From contig JAJDEE010000089.1 of assembly GCA_029259975.1 (NCBI GenBank), forward strand, positions 1 through 64,000: 64,000 bases of DNA, given 5' to 3'. The stretch comes from Planctomycetota bacterium. Lineage in GTDB: Bacteria; Planctomycetota; Planctomycetia; Pirellulales; Lacipirellulaceae. The notes under the pieces are model-generated. The model saw only the letters and a program-made list of their open reading frames with translations. It did not search any database and was not told where the DNA came from. Positions 25,618 to 34,883 of the stretch are shown here, piece after piece (position 1 is the stretch's first letter; each line of letters opens with the position of its first letter). A program made the position numbers and the translations under genes.

Positions 25618-26868
25618 CTACTTCAACTGAAACCGCGCTGTCACGGGGTTGTGATCAGACCCCGAAGTCTTGACGCTGCCTGGAACAGTGCGGTAGCTAC
25701 CCGCGACATACCGCTTGGCCATCGATGGCGAGCAAAGGATGAAGTCGATCATCGATCGTCGCGGCTCTTTGTTGTAGGTGATGAGCGATTGGATCGCTGT
25801 CTCAGAAAGCGGCAAATGAAGGGCCGTCGAACCACTGCCAACTATCGTCGTCAAGGTTGGGCTTCCCCAGATATCATTAAAATCGCCCATCAACAAAATC
25901 GCCGCCTCAGGATCTGCGGTCAAGCGCCGATCGAGTTGCTGCCGCAAAAAGCGACACTCAGCTAAACGCACAGGTTCCGAAAACTCGCGCCCACCCGAGT
26001 TGCTCTTTAGGTGGACGACCCAGATCTCGAAAGGCGATTTGCCCGGCGGCGTCAAAGTGACGCTTAGCAAGTCTCGCGACATGCGCCGTTGGCGGTCATC
26101 AGGCCCCGGAAATTTCATGTGCCGATATGATCGCACCGGCCCCACAGGCACCCTCGATAACAAACACACGTCGATTCCTCGAAGGTCGTTCCCTTCGTAA
26201 TGCACGATGTGCTTGTAGCCCATGTCGTCGAGAAACACATCGCGAAATCGCTTCAAATAGCCTCGTGACTCGACCTCTTGCAGTGCAATGACATCTGCAT
26301 CGAGCGCACGAATCACTTCAGCGACATGCTCCATCTCCTCACGTGGCTTTGCCGGCGTGGTCTCGTCGAGATGGTAAGGGCTATCGACATCGTCAAATAG
26401 GTTAAGAATATTGAACGAAGCGACCATCAACTGGTCTTTATTCGACTCCCAAACACGCTGCTTAGGAATCACGACGTCCGGCAGCTTGTCAACAACTTCG
26501 ATCTGCGAGGGGCTTGTCAGTACAATCTGTGGACGATCACGATGGGCGGTGATTTGACCGCGAATCTTCACCAACTTGCCTGCGTAAAGTTTCTTGAGAT
26601 CGTCGGGGAATTTCCCATAATTGTCTTTGAAGACTACGCCGACAAATTTTGCGGGCCGCTCTTCGTCGAAGTTGATAAACGTGATCGCGCCAATGTTGCG
26701 CACTTCGATAATTTTTCCGCAGACATACGCCACTTCGCCCATCGCCTCGTCGGCGGTGCTCCAGTGGATGTTCATTACGCCTTCGTCTGCATCAATCACC
26801 GACTGGGCATCAGCACGTAAAATCGTGGCAAAGAAGAAAATCATCAGTACAACAACAGATCGGCGCAT
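25618..26868 (-). CDS. Secreted OB-fold plus EEP nuclease-like protein
   Basis: The product has about 416 residues from ATG 26868, which opens a signal peptide (MRRSVVVLMIFFFATILRAD). Residues 30-130 resemble an OB-fold nucleic-acid-binding domain (AYVCGKIIEVRNIGAITFIN, LVKIRGQITAHRDRPQIVL). The EEP domain follows: LMVASFNILNLFDD (Asn), VIALQEVE (Glu), WVVHLKSNSGG (His), LLMGDFNDIWGSP and GSDHNPVTARF. OB plus EEP is the core of ExeM/ExeS-type extracellular nucleases, which also carry an LTD domain; here LTD is on a separate gene. All catalytic residues are present. The gene ends beside the right REP cluster. Confidence 0.88.
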   Translation of the reverse strand: MRRSVVVLMIFFFATILRADAQSVIDADEGVMNIHWSTADEAMGEVAYVCGKIIEVRNIGAITFINFDEERPAKFVGVVFKDNYGKFPDDLKKLYAGKLVKIRGQITAHRDRPQIVLTSPSQIEVVDKLPDVVIPKQRVWESNKDQLMVASFNILNLFDDVDSPYHLDETTPAKPREEMEHVAEVIRALDADVIALQEVESRGYLKRFRDVFLDDMGYKHIVHYEGNDLRGIDVCLLSRVPVGPVRSYRHMKFPGPDDRQRRMSRDLLSVTLTPPGKSPFEIWVVHLKSNSGGREFSEPVRLAECRFLRQQLDRRLTADPEAAILLMGDFNDIWGSPTLTTIVGSGSTALHLPLSETAIQSLITYNKEPRRSMIDFILCSPSMAKRYVAGSYRTVPGSVKTSGSDHNPVTARFQLK

Positions 26869-26982
26869 GGTCGCTCCAATATTCCACGGGGGCAGGTTGC
26901 CAGTCGGCTCAAAGAGACCCAAGCCGATGAGATTATACTCGCTGAAAACTGCGCAGAAAGCAAGCGGCTAAACACCTCTCCA

Positions 26983-27924
26983 TCACTTCGCCAGCGATAG
27001 ATAGTATTCGATCGACCGCCGTAGACCTTCGTCGAAATCGACCTGTGGCTCATAGTCGAGAACCTTCCGAGCGAGTCCAATATCGGCAAGACTTTCACGC
27101 ACGTCGCCGGCACGCGCCTCGGCGAAAATCGGCTTGATCTGGGTGTCGAGAGCTTCGTTGATCGCCTTGATCAATTGAAGCAGTGTAAGCTGCTGCCCCG
27201 TAGCGACGTTGATCGAACGTCCGACTGCGTCAGCGGCATCCGCCGCAGCCAGATTGCACTGAACCACATTTTCGACATAGACAAAATCTCGCGACTGCTT
27301 ACCGTCGCCGTATACGGTGGGCTGCTCACCCTTGACCATCTTTGAAACAAAGATCGGAATGACCGCCGAGTATTCACTCTGGGGATCTTGCCTTGGACCA
27401 AACACATTGAAGTAGCGCAGCACTACCGTCTCAAGCCCGTAGGTAGCAGTGAAAGCTTGGCAGTAAGCTTCGCCCGCTAGTTTTGCCGCTGCATAGGGCG
27501 ACAGCAGACTGGGCAAGTCGGTTTCTCTTTTCGAAGTCATGGGTAGATCGCCGTAGGCACTACTTGAACCCGCAAAAACTACGCGGCGAACACCTGCTTG
27601 CCGCGCTGCATCGAGCACATTGACCGTACCTGTCACACAAACGGCATTCGTGTCCAGTGGCTTCTTGACACTCCATGGCACCGATGCCAAAGCAGCTTGG
27701 TGGTAGACGACCTCGACACCTTGAAGTGCCTGCTCTAGCTTTTCGCGATCGAGAACCGAAGCCTCGACAAAACTCACCTGATCGCCCAGGTGTTCCAGAT
27801 TCTCTCGACGACCTGTGAGGAGATTGTCCAGTACCGTCACCTCATCACCGCGAGCGACGAGTGCAGAGACGATGTGAGAACCAATAAAACCTGCTCCACC
27901 TGTGACCAAAAACTTTCTCGACAT
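26983..27924 (-). CDS. NAD-dependent epimerase/dehydratase (UDP-sugar 4-epimerase-like, extended SDR)
   Basis: The product has 313 residues from ATG 27924; an in-frame ATG eight codons upstream (27948) is the alternative. The Rossmann motif GGAGFIGSH lies at residues 7-15. The catalytic SPYAAAKLAGE supplies Tyr and Lys (YxxxK), with the Ser in FAGSSSAYGDLP upstream. The substrate region RYFNVFGPRQDP is typical of UDP-GlcNAc/Glc 4-epimerases (WbpP/GalE-like). It supplies nucleotide sugars for envelope or exopolysaccharide. No other polysaccharide genes are adjacent. Confidence 0.9.
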   Translation of the reverse strand: MSRKFLVTGGAGFIGSHIVSALVARGDEVTVLDNLLTGRRENLEHLGDQVSFVEASVLDREKLEQALQGVEVVYHQAALASVPWSVKKPLDTNAVCVTGTVNVLDAARQAGVRRVVFAGSSSAYGDLPMTSKRETDLPSLLSPYAAAKLAGEAYCQAFTATYGLETVVLRYFNVFGPRQDPQSEYSAVIPIFVSKMVKGEQPTVYGDGKQSRDFVYVENVVQCNLAAADAADAVGRSINVATGQQLTLLQLIKAINEALDTQIKPIFAEARAGDVRESLADIGLARKVLDYEPQVDFDEGLRRSIEYYLSLAK

Positions 27925-28008
27925 TGCAGCTCTCGTGTATCTCGACAAAAAACAATCTGACAGACAGTGAATGGGAAAGTACAGTCTAAGAGGGTAGACT
28001 TGCGCTGG

Positions 28009-28380
28009 CTACTTCAAAATAAAAATGGTTCCGCACTCGTAGCAGTTTTGCTGTAAACGCCGACAGCGAATGATTTCCAGCGAGTAACAGCGATTTGTGT
28101 TCATCCAGAGCTGAATCTCCTCACGTGGGAAGATTTGCACCGGCGAGATCAATCCCATTCCCGCGCGCGAACAGTCTTTCATGTATACGCCGTGTGTTTC
28201 TCCGACACGTTGCATAATGGCCTGGCAACGCAAATAGTGCCGCACAAAAGCGCGATGCCCTTCGAGCGGCTTTAGCCCAGCTTTGCCAAAAAACTCTTCT
28301 GGCGTCATGGGCAACGCCGCCTTCGATTTGGTTTTATCCCAGAGATCGTTTATCTCTGTTGCATGGTCGAGGTCCAACAT
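28009..28380 (-). CDS. PilZ-domain cyclic-di-GMP-binding protein
   Basis: The product has 123 residues. After a helical start (TPEEFFGKAGLKPLEGHRAF) comes a PilZ-type barrel: RHYLRCQAIMQ, then KDCSRAGMGLISP, which fits the D/NxSxxG motif (Asp-Cys-Ser-Arg-Ala-Gly). The end has a CRRLQQNCYECG cysteine cluster of unknown role. PilZ proteins sense cyclic-di-GMP. The start overlaps the end of the HD-GYP gene by 31 bases, so the two are translated together. Confidence 0.8.
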   Translation of the reverse strand: MLDLDHATEINDLWDKTKSKAALPMTPEEFFGKAGLKPLEGHRAFVRHYLRCQAIMQRVGETHGVYMKDCSRAGMGLISPVQIFPREEIQLWMNTNRCYSLEIIRCRRLQQNCYECGTIFILK

Positions 28381-29333
28381 GCCACGATCTCCTTGTCAAA
28401 CTGTGTGCCTGCACCACGGCCTATTAATTCCAATGCTTCGTCGCTGCTGATTGGGGTTCGATAAGGTCGCTTCCCTGTTAGAGCATCAAATACGTCGACC
28501 ACCGCCAGCATTTTGGCCCACGGATGAATTTCTTCCCCGGTAATCCCAACGGGATAGCCCTTGCCGCTGATGTGTTCGTGGTGCTGATAGACCATCATCA
28601 ACTGACCCTGATTCAGGTTGTCACGTTGGTACAATTCTTCGTAGCCGACCTGAGGGTGCTGTTTAACATAATTCCATTCTTGTGGCGTCAAACGCGACGT
28701 TTTGTTCAAGATTGTGGACGGTATTTTCCGTTTACCTAGATCGTGCAGCAATCCCCCAATAGCAATACTCTCCAACTCTTTAGGATCGTTGTGCCCCAGT
28801 TCTTTTGCCAGCAAAGTCACATAACCCGCCACATTGGTCACATGCACAAAGGTATTATGATCGTGCCGAACGATGTCAAACAAATCGGACGGCAATACCT
28901 TATTGCCGTCTAGTAGCCCAACAATTTGACCGGCAATTGTTTCGGTTTGAGCAACATAATAATCACAATTCACCATCCGCAGCGAGTGTTCGATTTCCAT
29001 CGACACGGCGCATTGCAACAATTCGTAGCGGTTGGTCACTGGCAGCCGATCATCTTCGAGTGTCGCACCTAGCGAATCTACTAAGTCTTGACTGAAGTCG
29101 GCATAGTCTTGCGCACGTACATACAAGGACTCTTGATCTGCCTCTGCAATCCCTTGAATTCGGTCTCCCGACAACGGATAGCCAGCGTCGCAATAGAGCA
29201 CGGGCGACCCAGTCGCATCGTGCTGCAGGAACAGATCGACGCACGTTTTCTCCAGCGCCCGTAGAATGCTCATCGGAACGCGGATAAACTCGGGCGACGG
29301 TGCAATCGCGACGCTGCTTGCAGGCATGGGCAA
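28350..29333 (-). CDS. HD-GYP cyclic-di-GMP phosphodiesterase
   Basis: The product has 327 residues. The C-terminal HD-GYP domain (about 155-320) has the full signature: HDHNTFVHV, LLHDLGKRKIP (HD and Lys), HPQVGYE, HHEHISGKGYP (HHExxxGxGYP) and VVDVFDALTGKRPYR. These motifs bind two or three metals and hydrolyse cyclic-di-GMP. The N-terminal 150 residues are a helical sensory region without clear homology. The neighbouring gene encodes a PilZ receptor, giving a degrader-receptor pair that could control surface attachment or motility. Confidence 0.93.
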   Translation of the reverse strand: MPMPASSVAIAPSPEFIRVPMSILRALEKTCVDLFLQHDATGSPVLYCDAGYPLSGDRIQGIAEADQESLYVRAQDYADFSQDLVDSLGATLEDDRLPVTNRYELLQCAVSMEIEHSLRMVNCDYYVAQTETIAGQIVGLLDGNKVLPSDLFDIVRHDHNTFVHVTNVAGYVTLLAKELGHNDPKELESIAIGGLLHDLGKRKIPSTILNKTSRLTPQEWNYVKQHPQVGYEELYQRDNLNQGQLMMVYQHHEHISGKGYPVGITGEEIHPWAKMLAVVDVFDALTGKRPYRTPISSDEALELIGRGAGTQFDKEIVACWTSTMQQR

Positions 29334-29520
29334 TCTCGTTGTATTTCAGTGGCTTGAATACAAAGAACCAAGAATTCTACCGAAATGTAGCACCCTCCCC
29401 TACGGCGGAGTGAAAACACCGCAAGTCCATGTGGTGATTCATAAGTCGTACAAGCGATGCAGCGCCTGATCGTAACGGTAATTACGAGTTTGCCCCCTCT
29501 GAGAAAAATTCATCGCTTAA

Positions 29521-29545
29521 GGCGAGCGGCAGTTGAGAATTTACC
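29521..29545. repeat. Solo end of MITE family B
   Basis: GGCGAGCGGCAGTTGAGAAT followed by TTACC closely matches the end of the complete element at 49005-49116 (GGCGAACGGCAAATGAGAAT...). Like that copy it is preceded by TAA. No matching second arm is present here. Confidence 0.6.
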
Positions 29546-29576
29546 TGATGGCGAAAGAATTGCTTAAAAATTAACC

Positions 29577-29631
29577 ACGACGGCACAACGGGCACAACGA
29601 AGATTTTACGTTGTGTCCGTCGTGCCGTCGT
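29577..29631. repeat. Palindromic intergenic repeat, family F
   Basis: Positions 29577-29599 (ACGACGGCACAACGG...) and 29609-29631 are inverted repeats with two mismatches in 23 bases. The spacer is 9 bases. It could fold as a long hairpin. The gap 29334-29721 holds no gene. Confidence 0.75.
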
Positions 29632-29721
29632 AGTTCAATTTCTTTATAGATAGCAGAGCAGTCAGAAGGGACTTTGCCGTTTGCCTAACCCGCGCCCAGC
29701 GTCTATCGACTAGCGCCTTCC

Positions 29722-30984
29722 CTACGGAATCACATACGAGATTCCCGTCGCAGTGGCCCCTTCAAACAACAACGCCCGCCAAGTAAACGGAATCGGGTCG
29801 ATCAGGTAGGGCGCACAGCTTCCTGGCCGATAGTAGCCCAACGTATAGACGCACTCGGTAGGCGTGCGAATACCCATCTTGTAAGGCAGCACAGGGAGTG
29901 TGCCAAAGAAATGCACGCCCGACATGATTGGCTGCACGTACGGCCCCCACGAATGCCCGTAGCGTTCGAGCTGGACTTGCTCGAAGTACAGTGGCTTGTG
30001 GCATAATGCTGCCGCTTTCCAGTTGTAGGTAATTTGAGACCACTGCCTTGGCTGATGGACTTTGGTGCTGACTGCACATTCGTAGGGAAAATCTTTGCCA
30101 GCGCTGCCTTTGACGCGAATACTCAACTCAATCGAGCTGATCTTATCCTCTTCGACATCATTGATTTCCTTTCGGCAGCTCTCTTCGCTTTCGCGTCTTT
30201 CGGCTTGCAATTCTTCACTTCGATCAAGGAGTTCCTCTGCCGTCAAACCGCCCTCTTGATCGTCCTGAAAGAGGTCCCGACCGAGATCGGGCGGACTTAG
30301 ATCGTTGGGTTCCGGTTGCAACAAGCCGTCCTCATCAGATTCATTGTTCAAAGGGTCCATCTCGTCCAGCGGCTCCTCGGCCAAAGCATTGCTATCCAAT
30401 AGGTCTTCCATCTGTTCATCCAATTCATCGTCATCCGACTTGCGGCGCCGGATTTCTTGCTCGATCGCGTCTTCGACCTCATCCCTATCCTCTGCCGGCT
30501 CTGGGATCGATTCGTCGATGGGTTCGTCGAAGGGATCATCTTCAATCGGATCGTTGGGTAAGAACGCTAGCCGATCGTCTTCGTCGAAAGGGTCGTAGAC
30601 TGGAGCAACTTTGTTGACGAGAACACTATGATCTTCGGTCGTGCTGTCAGCCTCGGTAGAGTTAGAGACGTTCGATTGTTGCGTCGTAAGCGCATCGTCC
30701 TCTTCCCAAGCAGCCATAATGACATGCGAGTCGCGAACCATGCGAGCGTTCTGCTGAACCAAACGATTTCTTGCCGTCGAATTCGCCCTGTGGCTGACTA
30801 CTTCTCGGCTGACTACTTGCGGATGTCCCCACTTCAGAGTTGAAGCACCCTGTGCAGTCACCCCGACCTGACCCACAAGAATGGCCGCAGCTGCAAACAG
30901 GACGAAACGTCCCGGGTTAAGACTTATCGCCGGCTGAGTATTCAGCTGTATAGTTGGGCGATTCTTGCGTAATAGCGATATCAT
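29722..30984 (-). CDS. Planctomycete-type secreted acidic protein of unknown function
   Basis: The product has about 420 residues from ATG 30984, which lies inside the end of guaB (68-base overlap). An upstream extension to 31095 is likely spurious. It has a signal peptide ([19 protein letters not shown]). Residues about 130-290 are extremely Asp/Glu-rich ([40 protein letters not shown]) and predicted disordered. The C-terminal 140 residues form a compact domain ([40 protein letters not shown]) that I believe is conserved in planctomycetes without a known function. Export is clear; enzyme motifs are not visible. Confidence 0.75.
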   Translation of the reverse strand: MISLLRKNRPTIQLNTQPAISLNPGRFVLFAAAAILVGQVGVTAQGASTLKWGHPQVVSREVVSHRANSTARNRLVQQNARMVRDSHVIMAAWEEDDALTTQQSNVSNSTEADSTTEDHSVLVNKVAPVYDPFDEDDRLAFLPNDPIEDDPFDEPIDESIPEPAEDRDEVEDAIEQEIRRRKSDDDELDEQMEDLLDSNALAEEPLDEMDPLNNESDEDGLLQPEPNDLSPPDLGRDLFQDDQEGGLTAEELLDRSEELQAERRESEESCRKEINDVEEDKISSIELSIRVKGSAGKDFPYECAVSTKVHQPRQWSQITYNWKAAALCHKPLYFEQVQLERYGHSWGPYVQPIMSGVHFFGTLPVLPYKMGIRTPTECVYTLGYYRPGSCAPYLIDPIPFTWRALLFEGATATGISYVIP

Positions 30985-32395
30985 GCGGATGATTCTCCCG
31001 CACACTTGCCGGCGAAACTTGAATGAATCGCGCGTCCGTGCGCAGCTCCTCAATTGTTTTCGTGCCACAGTAACCCATACCAGCCCGCAAGCCACCGACC
31101 AACTGATAGAGAAAATCGCTCAGTTCGCCTTTGTAGGGCACGCGCCCTTCGACCCCTTCGGGCACTAGCTTGCCGTTGCCAGCATCCTCTTTCGACTGTC
31201 TGTATCGTTCACTTGAACCGTGTACCATTGCCCCTAGAGAGCCCATCCCGCGATAAGCTTTGTAAGTGCGTCCCTGGTATAAAACCCTTTCGCCAGGACT
31301 TTCGTCCAATCCTGCCAGCAAACCACCGAGCATCACGAGGTGAGCGCCGGCAGCGATTGCTTTTGTGATGTCTCCCGAATAACGAATCCCGCCATCGGCG
31401 ATGATCGTTGTTTCCGATCCCTTGGCCGCCTGCGCGGCGTTGTAGACCGCCGTAATTTGCGGCACACCAATGCCCGAAATAATTCTCGTCGTACAAATCG
31501 ACCCTGGACCAATGCCCACTTTTACGGCATTGACTCCCGCGCTGATCAAGTCGCGACAGCCCTCGCCTGTCGCCACGTTGCCCGCGACGATGTCGATGTC
31601 CCACTTCTGTTTGAGTTGTTTGACCGTGTCGATCACGTTGGACGAATGCCCGTGGGCACTGTCTACCACGAGGAAATCAACCTCTTTCTCGATCAGGCTA
31701 GCAGCCCGCTCGTAGTCGAACACCCCGATCGCAGCACCAACGCGTAGTCGTCCCTGCTCGTCTTTACAGGCCTGAGGAAATCGCCGCATCATGTCGATGT
31801 CTTTGATCGTAATCAGACCCTTCAGTTGATAATCTTCGTCAACCAGCAAAAGCTTCTCGACCTTTTTTGCCATCAAAATCTTTTCCGCTTGCCCAAGCGT
31901 TACATTTCCCGTTGCTGTCACTAGTGGCTTGCTGGTCATCACTTGAGCAATTGGCAGGCTGTTATCCTCGAGAAAACGCAGGTCGCGGCGAGTGAGTATG
32001 CCAACGAGCGTCCCTCCCTCGGTGATCGGAATGCCCGAAACTTTCGACTCGTCCATGGTCTGCCGAGCGGTAGCGACGCTAGCATCAGGGGGCAGAGTCA
32101 CTGGGTCGACAATGATGCCGTTGGCGCTACGCTTAACTTTCTCGACCTCTTCGGTCTGTGCTTCAATCGACAAATTCTTGTGGATCACGCCCAGCCCGCC
32201 CAGCTGAGCAAGCGCGATCGCCATGCGACTCTCTGTGACCGTGTCCATGGGCGAACTGAGGACAGGCAAATGCAACGGAATCGAGGGAGTCAGTCGCGTC
32301 GAGACATCGACTTCTGCTGGCACCATCGTGCTATAGCGAGGCTGGATCAGCACATCGTCAAAAGTCAGTCCTGAATTGATCAGCTTGTCCTGCAT
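30917..32395 (-). CDS. guaB: Inosine-5'-monophosphate dehydrogenase
   Basis: The product has 492 residues, the normal length. It oxidises IMP to XMP, the committed step to GMP. The N-terminal TIM-barrel segment begins [13 protein letters not shown]. Two CBS domains occupy about 95-200 ([40 protein letters not shown]). The active-site loop [20 protein letters not shown] supplies the catalytic Cys near residue 302. The flap and C-terminal [11 protein letters not shown] are also conserved. The next gene downstream starts inside its 3' end, so the two are coupled. Confidence 0.97.
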   Translation of the reverse strand: MQDKLINSGLTFDDVLIQPRYSTMVPAEVDVSTRLTPSIPLHLPVLSSPMDTVTESRMAIALAQLGGLGVIHKNLSIEAQTEEVEKVKRSANGIIVDPVTLPPDASVATARQTMDESKVSGIPITEGGTLVGILTRRDLRFLEDNSLPIAQVMTSKPLVTATGNVTLGQAEKILMAKKVEKLLLVDEDYQLKGLITIKDIDMMRRFPQACKDEQGRLRVGAAIGVFDYERAASLIEKEVDFLVVDSAHGHSSNVIDTVKQLKQKWDIDIVAGNVATGEGCRDLISAGVNAVKVGIGPGSICTTRIISGIGVPQITAVYNAAQAAKGSETTIIADGGIRYSGDITKAIAAGAHLVMLGGLLAGLDESPGERVLYQGRTYKAYRGMGSLGAMVHGSSERYRQSKEDAGNGKLVPEGVEGRVPYKGELSDFLYQLVGGLRAGMGYCGTKTIEELRTDARFIQVSPASVRENHPHDIAITQESPNYTAEYSAGDKS

Positions 32396-32866
32396 CGTGG
32401 GTCTCCGCCAGCGTGATGACTAGAATCCCGCATTATCTCGCGAAAAGCTGCTACTGACAAGCGGCTGAATAAGCGGGGAATGGTTTCGCTAGTGTTGAAG
32501 CTAATATCCCAGAGCTCAAAACTCCGATAGACTGACCTTTCGTGTGTAAATCTTCCCAACTTTGTAAGACTTCTAAGCACCGATTTTCTCAACAAAATCG
32601 AAAGGTTGACTCAAGTCGACGTCTCGCTGCGGCCCAAGCAAGCTGCGGCTTGCGAATGATGCCAAAGTGTGAACTCCAGTACACTCGGCATAGAAATTGC
32701 ACAAAGCTACTTTTACCAGCGACGAAGCCACGTTGCTTTTCACAAAAGACGGGCTGCCACTGATGGCACCCGCATAGTGGCTCTCCCTTGCCCTCACGGC
32801 CGTCGCTTACGGATTTACTAAATTGCCCTCTGGAAAGGGCTCGTCCCAAGGAAAGGGAGAATTCTT
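32396..32866. other. Intergenic region upstream of guaB and before a short ORF
   Basis: No convincing gene. Short open frames here (32573-32849) are out-of-frame noise. A small hairpin GCCCT...AGGGC at about 32825-32840 lies just before the ribosome-binding site of the short ORF at 32867. No riboswitch is recognised. Confidence 0.4.
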
Positions 32867-32950
32867 ATGTTTACCCCACCAGTGATCATTGGTTGCAGCA
32901 GCCTGTTCCTGTACATCGTGTTCGACATGCTCGGATGCCGGCAGAGTTAG
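32867..32950 (+). CDS. Short hydrophobic protein (27 residues)
   Basis: ATG 32867 follows AAGGAAAGGGAG at 32849-32860, one of the strongest Shine-Dalgarno sequences in the window, with six bases between. The product starts MFTPPVIIGCSSLFLYIVFD and ends MLGCRQS. It could be a single membrane helix with two Cys. It lies alone between guaB and an inverted repeat. The strong site supports translation; the function is unknown. Confidence 0.5.
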   Translation: MFTPPVIIGCSSLFLYIVFDMLGCRQS

Positions 32951-32979
32951 AAAGTAGCTAAGAGACGCGGGCTACGAGC

Positions 32980-33034
32980 TACGAGGCGCGAGTGAAAGGA
33001 AAGGCAAAGCCTCGACAATTACTCGCGCCTCGTA
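32980..33034. repeat. Palindromic intergenic repeat, family G
   Basis: TACGAGGCGCGAGT (32980-32993) is the exact reverse complement of 33021-33034 (14 bp) with a 27-base spacer. A third partial copy (GCGCGCCTCGTAACTC) follows at about 33037-33052. Confidence 0.7.
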
Positions 33035-33062
33035 ACGCGCGCCTCGTAACTCCATAAAAAAA

Positions 33063-33096
33063 CTGGGGATCAACCTTCGAGAAGGCTGACCCCCAG
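33063..33096 (-). terminator. Intrinsic terminator of the porin-like gene
   Basis: On the minus strand the stem arms (33096-33081 and 33078-33063) pair over 16 positions including two G-U pairs. They are followed by TTTTTTT (33062-33056). It lies 37 bases past the stop codon of the minus-strand gene at 33133. Confidence 0.85.
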
Positions 33097-33132
33097 TGAG
33101 GGGAATCTTCGAGATGTTGGAGACGACCCGAC

Positions 33133-34347
33133 TTAGTAAGTCAGAATCATATCGACAGCTGCGATCTCTTCGTCAAAGCCGAGTGCAGGAACCCAATCTT
33201 GACGGTACTCAGGACGTAGGACCAAGTTGTCTAGCAGCTGGATGTTCGCACCACTGGTGTACTCGTAGTTCGAGACACCATCGTTACGCCACCACTCGAT
33301 GCGGCTTCCAAACTTGACATAATCATTGTAAGTGTAGAACAAGTATTGGTTGATCCCGATGTCTTCATCACGCACCGGGCCATCGATCTTCTTGTAATCC
33401 GTCTGGAAGACGTAACTCAAGTTGTTACGCAATTGCACGTCAAACACGAGGGTATGCGAGTAATCGTCGTCAGATCCTTGGCTCACTGCGCCAAAGTTGC
33501 CATAGTTGTTGATGTAAGTCATCGTAATCGAATCACTTAGGCCAACGCTGAAACCACCCAGGTAGTTGCTACCGCTCGCGACGCTATCGAAACCACTATC
33601 CCAGCCAGTTGTCCAACCGTTGTACAACGTGATGTTTTCAAAACCGGTGTACGTCGAAAGCACACCTGTGTGAGTAAACGGCTCGCTGTTGAACATGGTC
33701 AACGAGTGGCTAAAGAAAAAGTTTTCTGGAGCCATTACCGATTCGTAACCAGCTATTGTATAGAAGTGACCAACGATCACTGAGAAATCGCCCATCGCTG
33801 CTTCAAGGTACAATTGAGGGATAGCCCAACCATAGTTACCATGGTCAAAACCTTCGTCGAAGCTGTCGGCAGGGTTGCCAAACGATTGAGCATTTTGACC
33901 GTCGACGCCGTAGAGAAAATCTGCGCGAAAACCGAGATCAAAACCCCTTGAGCCATCAGCCTTTTTACCAAGGTAAAAGTATTGCTGGTGTAGATTCAAT
34001 CGATCTTCGGTGTCATTGAAAGAAGCACCACCGGTCGAGGAAGTCAGAGTTGGCTCACTTGTATTGCCAAACTGCGTCCAACCACCTACATCAAAAGCAC
34101 TCACACCGAGAGAATCTGCCAGCGAAAAGCCCTCGACCCAGCCTCCGCCTATGCCACTAAGCAATCCGCCGCCACCGCAAGCACTCCCGCAGCCGCAGCC
34201 ATCCCCGCAATCGGTGCCACTGTCGCAGCAGCCAGCAGGGGTTACCATCTGATCGTAAGACCACTGAGCTAGGCTATCTTCGGCAAAAACGGGTGCCGTT
34301 GCTAACGTAAGCACAGCGATTCCAGCTGTCCATGATTTGAATTTCAC
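33133..34347 (-). CDS. Outer-membrane beta-barrel (porin-like) protein
   Basis: The product has about 404 residues from GTG 34347, chosen because AAGGAG sits eight bases upstream and a signal peptide follows (KSWTAGIAVLTLATAPVFAE); an open frame extends further up without a good start. A Gly/Cys-rich segment near residue 35 (CCDSGTDCGDGCGCGSACGG) precedes the barrel. The rest is alternating beta strands with aromatic girdles (QQYFYLGKKADGSRGFDLGF, FSVIVGHFYTIAGYESVMAP) and ends in DMILTY, with a terminal aromatic residue typical of outer-membrane barrels. This resembles the planctomycete BBP2/OprO-like porin group. A diderm envelope is implied. A strong terminator follows the gene. Confidence 0.83.
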   Translation of the reverse strand: MKFKSWTAGIAVLTLATAPVFAEDSLAQWSYDQMVTPAGCCDSGTDCGDGCGCGSACGGGGLLSGIGGGWVEGFSLADSLGVSAFDVGGWTQFGNTSEPTLTSSTGGASFNDTEDRLNLHQQYFYLGKKADGSRGFDLGFRADFLYGVDGQNAQSFGNPADSFDEGFDHGNYGWAIPQLYLEAAMGDFSVIVGHFYTIAGYESVMAPENFFFSHSLTMFNSEPFTHTGVLSTYTGFENITLYNGWTTGWDSGFDSVASGSNYLGGFSVGLSDSITMTYINNYGNFGAVSQGSDDDYSHTLVFDVQLRNNLSYVFQTDYKKIDGPVRDEDIGINQYLFYTYNDYVKFGSRIEWWRNDGVSNYEYTSGANIQLLDNLVLRPEYRQDWVPALGFDEEIAAVDMILTY

Positions 34348-34883
34348 CTCGAAGCTCCTTCTTATACTGCCTTGGCGTGTCATCCAGCTCCAACCAGAAA
34401 ACGCCAAAACACGGATCGTTGTGCAAGCTCGCAGATCCCAGACTGGGTCTGACTCGGAGACCTGCGTTTGCGGAAAGTTCATCCGCCTCGGAATCATTCA
34501 TCGTCCCGCGCGTCGAGCAAGATCAAGCCGTCAGACCGCAAAAGACGCTAAAAACTCCGCGAAAAGCAGCTTTCCTGGTAAGCTTTCCCAGATGTAATGG
34601 TTACACGGGATTTTGGCCTTCGTGTCAGCAAGACGACACCTGCTACCGGCAATTCCAACCAATGATCAGCAAAGGCCAATAATCAAAAAGTGTGCCAGCG
34701 GCAGGAAATCTTGCCAACTACACCTAGTTAGCTTCCTTTGCAAAACTTCACTAACCAGCAAAGTCTGCCTCCTGCTAAAAGATTACGCAGGCCGTATTTC
34801 TCGTGGCAACCGAGTGGCGCCAATGAATCGAATCCGAAAGCTATTTTCGTCCGGGATTTGTGGTCACAACTGAGATGACCACA
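34348..34883. other. Intergenic region, nothing recognised
   Basis: More than 500 bases lie between the porin-like gene's start and the preceding gene's end. They should hold the porin promoter. Short open frames have no recognisable content. Confidence 0.4.
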
